DNA of 64,000 nucleotides from Bog-105 sp965277855 (GCA_965277855.1 OZ255847.1:3286001-3350000); one strand, 5' to 3'. Numbered from the stretch's first letter, positions 52,010-61,161 are shown. Numbers and translations are program-made. The notes: a model not told the origin generated them from the letters alone.

Positions 52010-55000
52010 TTAGGCGCTGCGAGCGTCCCGTTCAGCCCGGTATTCTTCAATCGTCAAATTGCGCAGCATGGATTGCCGGCCCTCGTGATTATGTACGAAT
52101 CCTACGCTTGCCACAAACGGTTCGATGATATGGATCTTCTGCAGCGGAGTAACAATCAGTAACTGCAGATTCAGCCGCTTGAACAAGTCGAGTCCGTAGC
52201 GGGCCGATTCATCCGAGCCCCGTCCGAAAGCCTCATCGATCACCACAAACCGGAAAGAGCGCAAGCGTTCCTTGTTCCACTCGAGCCCAAACTGATAGGC
52301 AAGGCTGGCGGCCAGCACGGTATAGGCAAGCTTCTCTTTCTGGCCGCCTGATTTGCCGCCCGAGTCGGTATAGTGTTCGAACTCGCGGTCGTCTTCCCGC
52401 CACCGTTCGGACGCCGAGAAAGTGAACCACTCGCGCACATCAGTCACTTTCTCTTTCCATCGTTTATCTAACTGCGCGCTGCCTTCACGCCCGCGGAAAC
52501 GCTCGATGATCGCCTTGACGTTAAGAAATTTCGATTCTGAATATTCCTCGTCGTAAGATCCGGTCAACGTGCCCTCGGTACAAGCCCGCAGGTCCTGGTG
52601 AAAATCCCGAATCTCTACATCGGTATTCGGCTCGGCTTCGAGTGTGATGTAGCGGCCCGGGTTGTAATCGATCTGTTGCAGGGATTTGTTGATCAGTTCG
52701 ATACGCCCGCGAATCGCCTCCCGTTCGCGATAGAGCTGCGATTGAAAATTGGCCACTTCGCGAATCGTGTTCTCGTTGAGCAACTCTTTAAATCGCGCCT
52801 CAAACCGCGGCAGATCGTCCGACGCAAGTTGGTTCAGCATCCCGCGGTATTCTTCCGCCGCCTGGATACTGGCATCGGCCTCTTGCGTTTCGAGCGGATA
52901 CCGGGCACGATACGATTCCATCGCCTTCACAATTTGCTCGGAGAGCCGGGCGATCTTCTTATCTTCCGCGTCGATTCTTGTCTGTATCCACTCCCGCATT
53001 TCTCTTTCGCGGTTGTCGCAGGATTCAACGGTTACGCTCTGTTCCCCTAATGCTCCGCGGGCCATGTCATCGAGCCGTGGAAATTCCTTAGCCGTGACTT
53101 CATCCGGCACAGCCGCTAAGATCTCCTGGCACTCCATCGCTTGAGACTGAGCATTTTCGAGCTTGTGCCCGGCAAGCGTGTTTTGCTGGTGATACTGCTC
53201 CAGCCTTCGCTCCGACTCCTCGAGCAATTTTTCCAAGCCCGCCAGCTGGCCCTGCAGAGTGCGCAAAATATCCGACCCCTGCTCCAACTCCCGGCGCTCC
53301 GCCTCTAACCGCTCAATCTCGATCATCGGCGATTTCCAATCCAGATCGCGGAAGCTTTGAAAAACAGAGAGCCGGTGCAGCACCAGCAGCCGCTCTTGCA
53401 ACGCCTTGCCCTCCGCCTGCAGAGTTGCAATACGCCCCGAACTTTTCTGCAGGCGCGTATTAAGCTCTCTGGCCTGCGTTTCCAGAGCAGCGATTTTGGC
53501 TTCGTTCGACCACCCCAGCACAAAGCGGGAGCGATCATCGATGCGGTAACGGTCGTCCTTCTCGTGACGTTCCCCGACGCCCTTGATCTGGCCTGACCGC
53601 GTGATGGCCTGACGTTCGCGCCGGAACAGATCCAGCGAATCGCAGCAAACGTAGTTGAATCGCCGTCTGATCTCCGCGTCCAACCAGTCATAAAAGACCG
53701 GGTGCGGCTTGATGCCGATTTTGTGAACTAGCGAGGACGCGTCGATCGCGGGCTGCATCTGAAAATGCTCGGCTGTTTGCTGCCCCCGGATGCGGTAATA
53801 CACCAACCGTCCTCCGAGATGGGTGCGGTCCACAGACTGCGCCAATGCGGCATAATGCGCATCCGGAACCAGCAGGGACAAACCGAAATTGTGCAGAACG
53901 CGTTCCATCGCACCTTCCCAATCGCGCTCTTCGGGACGAACCTGCAGGAGCTCTCCGGCGAAAGGCAACGTCTCCTCCGTAAGCCCCGTCGCGCGGCATA
54001 GTTGCTCGCGCAGATCGAGCATGTTCCTGGGGAGATTCGAACGGCGTCGGCGTAGCGACTGAAGTTCGGATCTGAGTTCCTGTTCCTGCTCCTCCAATTG
54101 ACGCAACTCGACAATCGCTTCCGTCAGCTCGTTCTGTTTTTCGGCCTGGCGGATTTCCGTTGCCCCCTTCTCCGCGGCGATGTCACGCTGGTTAGCCAAG
54201 AAAATCTCTTCATTCACCACGCCGGGAAGGGCCGCCGTGCCTGCGAGCGCGTCGTAATCTCCCGCTCGCCTCGCCCGTTGCTCCTTCTCTCTTTGATTCT
54301 CGAATATCTCCGCCTTGATCCGTTCCAGCCGGTTCCCGCCATTCTCGGCGATCGCGGTCTTTACCTCGTCGCGTTCGAGACGGCGTGCTCTCTGCTTCTC
54401 GGAAAGCGACTCGATCCGGCCGGCCACGACGCTCAACTCGGCCTCTAACTTGGCCGTGCGCTCTCGCAGCAGCGCCAGTTTCAGGAAAGCCGACCACGGC
54501 CGCAACATGCTCCGGCTGGTGCGCAGCAGCGTGACTTCGCCCGCCAGCTGCTCCAGCGTTTTGCAGTCGGTCACCAGTGGAGTCAAGCGGTTTATCTGAT
54601 CCTTGGCCTTGAGCACTGCCTCGTGCGCCCGGTTCAGATCGTCGAAGTGATTGACAAGAGCCGCAATGCGAGACTCAACCGGGAATGATTCCAGCATGTG
54701 TTCCCGTACAAAATCGGTCAGATTTCCCACGGATTTCATGGAAACTGTCTGGTTGAATAAATCCAGCGCCTGTTCGTTCTCAATTCCAAAGCGGCGGCGG
54801 TACGCCGCCCCAAACGGTGGAAAGGTGTCGAACAATTCCACATCCGGCATTGCGCGCAGCCGTTTCCTCAGATCCTTTACTTCGGACCCAAAGCCGGCTA
54901 AGTGCTCCGCAATCGCTAGCGGACGGTCGGCCACCACATAAAGACGCGCCGGTTGCTCCTGCACGTCCTTGATCCAGAAGATCTGCGTCAACGTGACGGT

Positions 55001-55411
55001 TCGATCGAGATCCTGGTTGTAAAAGCGGCCCAGGATCACCGAATAGCAGCGATGATCGCGCAACGCGACAGGCCGGACCGAAACGCTCGATTCGCCTCTC
55101 TCCGATTTATAGTGCCCGAATACATAACTCCTGAGATTCCTCTCGCGGTTGTCCGCTCCGGCCGCTTTGTTGTAGACAATCTTCTGCGGGGGCACTAACA
55201 GCGTGGTAATTGCATCGACAAAGGTCGACTTACCCGAACCGATGTCGCCTGTGAGCAAGGCATTCTCTCCGCCGAAATCGAGCGCCCAAACCTGGTTGTG
55301 GAAAGTTCCCCAGTTATAGATCTCAAAACGGTTCAGGCGAAAACCGGACCGCTCGGCGGATGAGCACAGGTCCAGCATTTCGGATTTGGCAACCGCGTCA
55401 AGCTCTTTCAA
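52010..55411 (-). CDS. jetC: Wadjet component JetC (SMC/MukB-like ATPase)
   Basis: A long SMC-like ATPase of about 1,133 residues. The N-terminal head begins with FEIYNWGTFHNQVWALDFGG and Walker A LLTGDIGSGKST. Long coiled coils fill the middle (about 290-480 and 640-900), separated by a hinge-like globular part. The C-terminal head has the ABC signature SGGKSGGQKEKLAYTVLAA and Walker B FVVIDEAFGRGSDES. I place the start at a TTG (55411) with GGGAGGAG upstream and a 14-base overlap with jetB; ATG 55378 or 55468 are alternatives. It is the loop-extruding motor of the Wadjet complex. Confidence 0.92.
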   Translation of the reverse strand: MKELDAVAKSEMLDLCSSAERSGFRLNRFEIYNWGTFHNQVWALDFGGENALLTGDIGSGKSTFVDAITTLLVPPQKIVYNKAAGADNRERNLRSYVFGHYKSERGESSVSVRPVALRDHRCYSVILGRFYNQDLDRTVTLTQIFWIKDVQEQPARLYVVADRPLAIAEHLAGFGSEVKDLRKRLRAMPDVELFDTFPPFGAAYRRRFGIENEQALDLFNQTVSMKSVGNLTDFVREHMLESFPVESRIAALVNHFDDLNRAHEAVLKAKDQINRLTPLVTDCKTLEQLAGEVTLLRTSRSMLRPWSAFLKLALLRERTAKLEAELSVVAGRIESLSEKQRARRLERDEVKTAIAENGGNRLERIKAEIFENQREKEQRARRAGDYDALAGTAALPGVVNEEIFLANQRDIAAEKGATEIRQAEKQNELTEAIVELRQLEEQEQELRSELQSLRRRRSNLPRNMLDLREQLCRATGLTEETLPFAGELLQVRPEERDWEGAMERVLHNFGLSLLVPDAHYAALAQSVDRTHLGGRLVYYRIRGQQTAEHFQMQPAIDASSLVHKIGIKPHPVFYDWLDAEIRRRFNYVCCDSLDLFRRERQAITRSGQIKGVGERHEKDDRYRIDDRSRFVLGWSNEAKIAALETQARELNTRLQKSSGRIATLQAEGKALQERLLVLHRLSVFQSFRDLDWKSPMIEIERLEAERRELEQGSDILRTLQGQLAGLEKLLEESERRLEQYHQQNTLAGHKLENAQSQAMECQEILAAVPDEVTAKEFPRLDDMARGALGEQSVTVESCDNREREMREWIQTRIDAEDKKIARLSEQIVKAMESYRARYPLETQEADASIQAAEEYRGMLNQLASDDLPRFEARFKELLNENTIREVANFQSQLYREREAIRGRIELINKSLQQIDYNPGRYITLEAEPNTDVEIRDFHQDLRACTEGTLTGSYDEEYSESKFLNVKAIIERFRGREGSAQLDKRWKEKVTDVREWFTFSASERWREDDREFEHYTDSGGKSGGQKEKLAYTVLAASLAYQFGLEWNKERLRSFRFVVIDEAFGRGSDESARYGLDLFKRLNLQLLIVTPLQKIHIIEPFVASVGFVHNHEGRQSMLRNLTIEEYRAERDARSA

Positions 55412-56036
55412 AGCTCCTCCCTTCCGCCTCGGGTTGTGATCCGGCCTCTGGTTGTGATCCCGAAACATAATCGCGATATTCGGAAAGCCGCTGATCGAAC
55501 TCCTTCAGCCACTGGGCATCGACGAAGGCTTTCAAAATACGGCGCACCTCGAAGCGATCGTCCTGTCCGCGCAGTTTCCGTAGAAAGCCCATCTCCAACA
55601 CTCGATTGATATGGCCGTCGACGCGGTCAAGTAAGCGGGCTTCATTGGCGGTCTCCGGCAGGAAAACACCGATCATATCGACAATGTTGTCGCGGCTTAC
55701 AATCAAGCGCGTCTCGCCGCTGATGGCATCGAACTCAGCCAGCCGTTTGCGCAGCAGCGCGAGCAGCAGGCTTACCGGATAGCTCAGTTGACGGCGCGGC
55801 ACCAGCCGGGGGATTTCCTGCTCTCCTTCCGCCGCGGTTCGCTGGCGCAGATAGGCATATCCTTCCGCCTCATCCAGGATCATCTCCAAACCAAGCAGCG
55901 CAACGTACTCGCGCACCCTCGCTTGCAGGTTGAGCAGCGATTGCCACAGGGCGGGATTGTCCTCCTGATAGCTCACGCCTTTCATTAACGCGATCAGAAT
56001 GGGGGAAATATCGTTGTTTGTATCGGAAGAATCCAA
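55398..56036 (-). CDS. jetB: Wadjet component JetB (DUF4194)
   Basis: A 212-residue winged-helix protein of the DUF4194 family, analogous to MukE. Conserved stretches are LLNLQARVREYVALLGLEMI, AEGYAYLRQR, QLSYPVSLLLALLRKRL and the C-terminal FEVRRILKAFVDAQWL. A short duplicated peptide (GSQPEA twice), encoded by an 18-base tandem repeat, ends the protein. It joins JetA and JetC in the complex. Confidence 0.9.
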   Translation of the reverse strand: MDSSDTNNDISPILIALMKGVSYQEDNPALWQSLLNLQARVREYVALLGLEMILDEAEGYAYLRQRTAAEGEQEIPRLVPRRQLSYPVSLLLALLRKRLAEFDAISGETRLIVSRDNIVDMIGVFLPETANEARLLDRVDGHINRVLEMGFLRKLRGQDDRFEVRRILKAFVDAQWLKEFDQRLSEYRDYVSGSQPEAGSQPEAEGRSFERA

Positions 56037-56048
56037 GCCGTGCCTTAC

Positions 56049-57512
56049 TCAGTTGACCGTGGCGAGCCGGCGCGTTTGCCGGCTGAAAATGACTAGCGGC
56101 AAAGTAGCTTGCCGCCTATTTCCATTCTCGTCTGTCCAGGACAGTGTCTGCTTATGGCCGTCGTCGATAATCGCGGCATCCGATTCCGCGGCGATACTGA
56201 GATAGGCGACCAATTCAGCCAGCCCGTGTTCGAGCGGCGCATCCTCGACGAGTTCAGCCAGCGATAATTGGTTCCGCGTTTGGAGCATGCGTCGGATGTG
56301 AGCCGTCAATCGGAGCTTGTCCACGTAGATCTGCTCAAACAGAGCGTCAGCGGGCAGGTCTTGCGATCCTTCCACCACGATATGCTCCGCCAGAGTGGTC
56401 CTCAGAGGCGGACGAAACAGCGGGCGATCCATACTGAGGTCAACCGCCGGGGCGGCTTCATCCAGTTCCATAAACGGCCCGTCCGGCAGCCTTCCGCGCA
56501 ACGGAATTGCGAGTTGCTCCAATTCCCGAATGAGTTGCAGGATGCGCCGGTTCTCGATCCACATTTGATCGTCGAGATAGCGGCGCAGCTGCTCAGACAG
56601 GCGTGCAACCGTGCGCTGTGCGACTTCGCCTGCCGCCATCCAGTCATAGTGAATGCGCAGCAACCGGCGGTCGGGCGCGAGGTCCCGGATCGCGTCCAAT
56701 GCGAAGACCGCCTGCAGTAATTCAGAGAGCTCCGACTGCCGCGTAGGCGACAACAGGAAATCCCAAAACGCCCGAAAACTCTTGCCCTGATCGGAGTCCA
56801 TGATGGTGTCCCGGTCTCCGAAAATCTCCTCCAGCAGCGATCCCTTCCCTGCTTCCCAAGTCGCGATTCGCTCGCGCACGGCGCGGTCCAGTGTCCGGAA
56901 GTTCTGCTCCACCACACGGAAATCGGAGAGCAGTCCCCGAGCCATGTCGGACATTTGCAGGAACCGATCTTTCACTTGTGTTGCGTCCAGCAGAGAAATT
57001 CGGCCTTCGCGAATTTGCCGAATATCCGCGTCGATTTGAGCTTTTCGCTTTTCCAGTTCGGCAAGCCGCGCGGCGGGGTCCACTTCCGTTCCCTCGGTGA
57101 TCTCACGCAGCAAAAAGAAAACGGTTTTCAAACGCGATTCCGCCCCCACGAACTGCTGCTGCTCGAGACTGGCCAGCCAATCGATGGCTTTCTCGGTAGC
57201 GGGAGTAATGTCGAAGTGCGGTTCATCGCTATCCGCCGGGTAATACTTGCGGAGCCAACCATGTTCGTCGGAAGACCAGTCGTCCAGATATTGCGCGGCC
57301 GTCTTGGGGAACAGGTTTTCTGCCAACTGCTCGCCCAGATAGAACAGATAGTCTTCGAGGCGCGACACCAGTTCCGGTCGAGCCAACGTGCGAACGTTCG
57401 GTTGAATGAAAGTGCGGTGCAGAAAACTGATGATCAACGGGGCGTGTTCGGCAGCGAGTAAACGCCAGGTCGGATGCTTTCGTCTCAGGGCTTGGAGGGT
57501 GAGATATTCCAT
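56049..57512 (-). CDS. jetA: Wadjet component JetA (DUF3375, kleisin-like)
   Basis: A 487-residue protein of the DUF3375 family, analogous to MukF. It begins LTLQALRRKHPTWRLLAAEHAPLI, the usual start of the family, then has winged-helix and coiled-coil parts (AARLAELEKRKAQIDADIRQI) and ends with a beta-rich wing (TLPLVIFSRQTRRLA). With DUF4194 JetB and DUF3322/DUF2220 JetD this corresponds, from memory of the classification, to Wadjet type I. It starts six bases after the vapC stop, so the toxin-antitoxin pair and the jet genes share a transcript. Confidence 0.9.
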   Translation of the reverse strand: MEYLTLQALRRKHPTWRLLAAEHAPLIISFLHRTFIQPNVRTLARPELVSRLEDYLFYLGEQLAENLFPKTAAQYLDDWSSDEHGWLRKYYPADSDEPHFDITPATEKAIDWLASLEQQQFVGAESRLKTVFFLLREITEGTEVDPAARLAELEKRKAQIDADIRQIREGRISLLDATQVKDRFLQMSDMARGLLSDFRVVEQNFRTLDRAVRERIATWEAGKGSLLEEIFGDRDTIMDSDQGKSFRAFWDFLLSPTRQSELSELLQAVFALDAIRDLAPDRRLLRIHYDWMAAGEVAQRTVARLSEQLRRYLDDQMWIENRRILQLIRELEQLAIPLRGRLPDGPFMELDEAAPAVDLSMDRPLFRPPLRTTLAEHIVVEGSQDLPADALFEQIYVDKLRLTAHIRRMLQTRNQLSLAELVEDAPLEHGLAELVAYLSIAAESDAAIIDDGHKQTLSWTDENGNRRQATLPLVIFSRQTRRLATVN

Positions 57513-57518
57513 CGAGCC

Positions 57519-57920
57519 TCAAACGCGATGTATGCGTTCCAGACCGGGCCAACGGTCGAAGTCGCGATCGAACGTCAAGATAGATCGAATCTCCCGCCGT
57601 TCCATTACCGCGATGTGAACCGAGTCACGAGCGGAGAATAGACCGGGATCCTGAATAATTTCGCCGGCGCGCTTAACATCGGTTTTTTCGATCGGGAAGA
57701 CATCATCGACGAGATTAAGTGTAAGATCTAGTGCTGGCCGGATAGCCTCACGACGGCCAATACTTGTATAACGGTGCAAGATTTCCTGGAGTACCTCGGC
57801 GTCCGTAACCAGACGGTGTCCTCCTGCGATCAGTTTTTCGAGCAGAATCTGCGCTTCGGATTTATGGGGGTGCGGCCCCCCAACCAAGTACATCGGAATA
57901 TTGGAATCGATGAAAATCAA
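57519..57920 (-). CDS. vapC: PIN-domain toxin of VapC type
   Basis: A 133-residue PIN-domain ribonuclease. The acidic residues of the active site are in MIFIDSNIPMY (Asp5), EVLQEILHRY (Glu), FSARDSVHIAVM (Asp) and ILTFDRDFDRW (Asp). This set is complete, so the toxin is probably active on RNA. The gene overlaps the upstream antitoxin gene by four bases and leads directly into jetA. Confidence 0.87.
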   Translation of the reverse strand: MIFIDSNIPMYLVGGPHPHKSEAQILLEKLIAGGHRLVTDAEVLQEILHRYTSIGRREAIRPALDLTLNLVDDVFPIEKTDVKRAGEIIQDPGLFSARDSVHIAVMERREIRSILTFDRDFDRWPGLERIHRV

Positions 57921-58162
57921 TCCTGATATCCGCGCTCGATCTCGCCCAGCATCTGCTCCATGTCCGCAGTGGGAAATGAATGCTCCACAGCGCGCCGGAT
58001 AGATTTCAATTTAACTTCGGGAGCAATGACTGGCTGCCGCGAACGTGCCTCGCGCAACGCACGGCGGACCCATTCGCCCACCGCGAGATGTTCACGCTGC
58101 GCTAACTGCTGAATATCGAGGAGTTCCTGATCAGGAAGGAGGACCTGGAGTCGCATACTCAT
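57917..58162 (-). CDS. Antitoxin of the PIN toxin
   Basis: An antitoxin of 81 residues (79 from the second Met codon). The N-terminus has a ribbon-helix-helix pattern (MRLQVLLPDQELLDIQQLAQ, then EHLAVGEWVRRALREAR) and the C-terminal acidic tail (DMEQMLGEIERGYQD) should bind the toxin. Starts at 58162 or 58156 are equally possible; neither has a clear ribosome-binding site. It shares a control region with the divergent vapBC pair. Confidence 0.8.
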   Translation of the reverse strand: MSMRLQVLLPDQELLDIQQLAQREHLAVGEWVRRALREARSRQPVIAPEVKLKSIRRAVEHSFPTADMEQMLGEIERGYQD

Positions 58163-58259
58163 AGTGTGAGTATAACATGGTCGTTGACTGAGTATATTGT
58201 CGCACGTGACCAATCGAAGTCACACTAAAAAGTATAGACTACCTATATACTAAGGATTC
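58163..58259. promoter_or_regulatory. Shared control region with repeated AGTATA boxes
   Basis: Three AGTATA boxes (58169-58174, 58191-58196, 58231-58236) and one inverted TATACT (58246-58251) lie in the 97 bases between two divergent toxin-antitoxin pairs. The first two sit in TGAGTATA repeats spaced 22 bases, two turns of the helix. The third and the inverted copy form an imperfect palindrome before vapB. They can serve as -10 boxes, operators, or both. Confidence 0.55.
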
Positions 58260-58526
58260 GTGACCAAGACAGCGAAACTCTTCATCAACGGCGGCAGCCA
58301 AGCCGTTCGACTGCCGGCCGAATTTCGTTTCGATGGCGACGAAGTATTTGTCCGGCGGGACGAGCGCACCGGCGAAGTAATCCTATCCAGGAAAACCAGT
58401 TGGAGCACGTGGGACGAGTATTTCGAGCTTCGGGACCTTGGCAAAGCGGTGCCGGAAGAGTTTATGGCCGATCGTCCACTGAATGTCCCCTTCGATCGGA
58501 ACGATCTCTTTAGTGACGAGAAGTGA
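58260..58526 (+). CDS. vapB: VapB-type antitoxin
   Basis: An 88-residue antitoxin with an AbrB/SpoVT-like N-terminus: AKLFINGGSQAVRLPAEFRF, the hallmark of VapB. The C-terminal part is acidic and probably wraps the toxin. The GTG start has AAGGA four bases upstream. It overlaps vapC by four bases (GTGA), so the two are coupled. Confidence 0.9.
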   Translation: MTKTAKLFINGGSQAVRLPAEFRFDGDEVFVRRDERTGEVILSRKTSWSTWDEYFELRDLGKAVPEEFMADRPLNVPFDRNDLFSDEK

Positions 58527-58930
58527 GTGAACTCTTCATGCTCGATACCGATACTGTGAGCTACGTCATCAAAGGGAGCGCCCCGCAGATCGACGATCAT
58601 CTTAGAAGCTTAAACGTGACGCAGGTCTGCATCTCGGCCATCACGCGCGCTGAGTTGCGCTTTGGCGTCGCGAGGCTCCCAAGACTGAATCGCCTAGCGG
58701 CCGGGGTCGAGAAATTCTTGAGCGGCGTTCCAACATTACCCTGGGACGAAGTTGCGGCTGATCAGTGCGCTACGGTACGAGCCGACCTGGAGCGCGGTGG
58801 AACCCCAATTGGAATCATGGATACCCTGATCGCCGCCCATGCCAAAGCCCTGAAGGCGATCCTCGTCACGAATAATGTGAACCACTTTCGTTTAGTCAAA
58901 GGACTGTCGATAGAAAACTGGGCAGAGTAG
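58523..58930 (+). CDS. vapC: VapC-type PIN toxin
   Basis: A 135-residue PIN ribonuclease of the VapC group. Active-site acids are in FMLDTDTVSYVI (Asp), ITRAELRFGV (Glu), GIMDTLIAAHA (Asp) and the NNVNHF segment. The C-terminal VTNNVNHFRLVKGLSIENW is typical of VapC/FitB-like toxins. It starts with GTG coupled to vapB. It is divergent from the vapBC-jet operon but not part of it. Confidence 0.9.
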   Translation: MSELFMLDTDTVSYVIKGSAPQIDDHLRSLNVTQVCISAITRAELRFGVARLPRLNRLAAGVEKFLSGVPTLPWDEVAADQCATVRADLERGGTPIGIMDTLIAAHAKALKAILVTNNVNHFRLVKGLSIENWAE

Positions 58931-59000
58931 CAGCTGAACGCTTGGCCTGCAAAAGCTGATACCATACCCCTGCAATTCGCTTTCTAAGGAGCGCAAAAGT

Positions 59001-60170
59001 ATGGCAATCCCAACCGAGAATGTTGGTTCTCTCCCCCGACCTGCCAGGCTGCAGGCGGCTCTGGCCGATTATGATGCAGGCAAGATCACCCACGAACAAC
59101 TGCAGCGCGAGCAGGATATCGCGTGCCGCGATTCGATCGAGCGCATGGAAGCGGCAGGCTCACCGATCGTCTCCGATGGAGAGCAGCGCGCCTCCAGCTT
59201 CGCGACCTACCCGCTAACCGATACACTCGGGGGTACCGGGATGGCTAAAAATCTGGCAGCCGACGGTCAGTATTTCGCGATTTTCAATGATGGTCACCAT
59301 CGCCAGCTTCCACGGCTGGTGGCCGGTCCGTTCCGCTACAAAACATTCGCGTCTGAATACGTGAAAGAAGCCAAGAAGATCGCGACCAAACCGCTCAAGC
59401 AAGCCGTCATCGCTCCATCCATGTTGTCGCTGCTCTATCCGCTCGATGGTGAACTCCCCGGCTACTCACGCGAACAGTTCCTCGCCGACCTGTGCGACGA
59501 ATGCGAAAAAGATATCCGGCAATGCTTTGCCGCCGGCGCAGCGCGCGTTTCCATCGACTTCACCGAAGGCCGTCTCGCCTGCCGCAACGACCCAAACAAC
59601 TCCTGGACCGGTCGCGGCATGCTCAAACAATTCATCGAACTGAACAACCGCGTCATCGACCGCTTCTCCCCCGAAGAACGGAAGAACATCGGCATTCATA
59701 CTTGTCCCGGAGGCGATTGCGACTCCACCCACAGCGCCGACGTCGATTACGCCGAACTGCTTCCTAGCATGTTCCAGATGAACGCCGGCTACTTCCTCAT
59801 GCAACTCGCCAGCGAGCCGGATAAGGAGCGAGTCTACAAGTTAGTGGGCGAGCACAGCCGCGCCGATGCCAATGCCGTCAAGCAGGTCTGCTTCATCGGC
59901 GTCATCAATCCGCTGAATGCTCGCGTCGAAAGCGCGGAAGAGGTGGCCGGTGATCTCATTACCGCTTCTAAATACATCCCGGTCGATCGACTTGGTTCGA
60001 CTGACGATTGCGGCTTCTCGCCCTTCAGCGTCGACAACAAACCAAAACACGGCTCGCCCGACGCGGCCCGTGACATCGCTTTCCAAAAAATCGCAGCACG
60101 CGTAAAAGGGACCGCGCTGGCGTCTGAAAAATTGACCGGCCAGAAACAGGCGGCTGCGCAGGGAACCTAA
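59001..60170 (+). CDS. MetE-like cobalamin-independent methionine synthase family protein
   Basis: A 389-residue TIM-barrel protein of the UROD/MetE C-terminal family. It begins PTENVGSLPRPARL and has DGEQRASSF, a zinc-type segment HTCPGGDCDSTHSADVDY and a late CGFSPF motif whose Cys is a further ligand candidate. Full MetE is about 750 residues; proteins of this single-barrel kind may use other methyl donors or split other sulfur compounds. AAGGAG lies nine bases before the ATG. The 3' end overlaps ilvE tail to tail by four bases. Confidence 0.85.
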   Translation: MAIPTENVGSLPRPARLQAALADYDAGKITHEQLQREQDIACRDSIERMEAAGSPIVSDGEQRASSFATYPLTDTLGGTGMAKNLAADGQYFAIFNDGHHRQLPRLVAGPFRYKTFASEYVKEAKKIATKPLKQAVIAPSMLSLLYPLDGELPGYSREQFLADLCDECEKDIRQCFAAGAARVSIDFTEGRLACRNDPNNSWTGRGMLKQFIELNNRVIDRFSPEERKNIGIHTCPGGDCDSTHSADVDYAELLPSMFQMNAGYFLMQLASEPDKERVYKLVGEHSRADANAVKQVCFIGVINPLNARVESAEEVAGDLITASKYIPVDRLGSTDDCGFSPFSVDNKPKHGSPDAARDIAFQKIAARVKGTALASEKLTGQKQAAAQGT

Positions 60171-61126
60171 GCTGTTTTCTCCACCAGTGCCCCCGAGTAA
60201 ACCGGCCAGAGCCAGTTGGCGCAACCGGCTATTCGCCCCCGTGTTGCATCTGTGTAGAGTGCCCGCAGCTTCTGAGTCAAGGTGCCCACCTGGCCCGTTC
60301 CCACTGGACGGTGATCGATCTCCAGCACTGGCGTGACCTCCACGGCTGTGCCCGTAAAGAACAACTCATCGCAGACGTACAATTCGCTCCGATCAATCGA
60401 TCGCTCGACCGTCTGAACGCCAAGATAGCGCTGCGCCAGTTCAATCACCGATGCCCGAGTAATGCCCTCCAGAATGTTATCTGTTCCGGGCGGCGTCACC
60501 AGTTTGCCATCGCGCACCATAAATAAGTTCGATGTCGCGCCCTCTGCTACGTGTCCGTCATCGTTTAGAAAAATAGCCTCATCATGGCCGCTGCGCCGCG
60601 CTTCATCGAGCGCCAGCGCGCTATTCACGTACGCGCCACAAATCTTCGCTCGACCCGGAATCGCCGTGTCCTGCACGCGCCGCCAGGAAGCCACGCCCGC
60701 TCTTACGCCTTCTTTGTCGAGCAGGTACTCGCCAAACGGGAATGCGGTAATCGAAAAATCATCACTCTCGTCGGCAGCTACACCCACGCGGGCCGCTGAT
60801 TTATAAGCTAGCGGCCTCACGTATACATGAGTGTGGAAATTGTTGCGGCGGCAAAGTTCGGCAGTAATTTCGGCCAGACGGGTGGCCGAAGGCGGCACAT
60901 GAATGCGCAATATGCCGCAATTCTTCTTCCAGCGCTCATAATGTTCCACCAGGCGCACCAAGTACAACTCGCGGTCTTGTGACTGGTAGTACCCGCGAAT
61001 CCCCTCGAACACGCCCGTCCCATAATTCAACGCATGGGTCAGGATGTTGACGTTCGCCTCCGACAGTCGGACAAAACGGTTCTGAAACCAGACGATCGTG
61101 TTGGGGTTTGGCGCTTCGCTATGCAT
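60167..61126 (-). CDS. ilvE: Branched-chain amino acid aminotransferase
   Basis: A PLP enzyme of fold type IV that makes leucine, isoleucine and valine. The 319-residue protein has HALNYGTGVFEGIRGY near the start, the PLP lysine Lys161 in GRAKICGAYVNSALA, and the typical EGATSNLFMV, then DNILEGITRASVIELA. Its Shine-Dalgarno AGGAG is partly inside a nine-base-pair hairpin (61134-61157), so translation may be controlled. It is distant from leuABCD. Confidence 0.95.
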   Translation of the reverse strand: MHSEAPNPNTIVWFQNRFVRLSEANVNILTHALNYGTGVFEGIRGYYQSQDRELYLVRLVEHYERWKKNCGILRIHVPPSATRLAEITAELCRRNNFHTHVYVRPLAYKSAARVGVAADESDDFSITAFPFGEYLLDKEGVRAGVASWRRVQDTAIPGRAKICGAYVNSALALDEARRSGHDEAIFLNDDGHVAEGATSNLFMVRDGKLVTPPGTDNILEGITRASVIELAQRYLGVQTVERSIDRSELYVCDELFFTGTAVEVTPVLEIDHRPVGTGQVGTLTQKLRALYTDATRGRIAGCANWLWPVYSGALVEKTA

Positions 61127-61133
61127 GATGACT

Positions 61134-61157
61134 CCTGCTAAGCATCATCTTAGCAGG
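61134..61157 (-). promoter_or_regulatory. Hairpin overlapping the ilvE ribosome-binding site
   Basis: On the minus strand CCTGCTAAG-ATGATG-CTTAGCAGG is a perfect nine-base-pair stem with a six-base loop. The Shine-Dalgarno AGGAG before the ilvE ATG (61126) begins inside the 3' arm, so the folded form would hide part of it. Confidence 0.65.
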
Positions 61158-61161
61158 AAAG

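Noticed and set aside
55421..55460. Tandem repeat as a mobile or CRISPR-like element
   Set aside because: Only two 18-base units inside jetB; it is a small in-frame duplication of GSQPEA.
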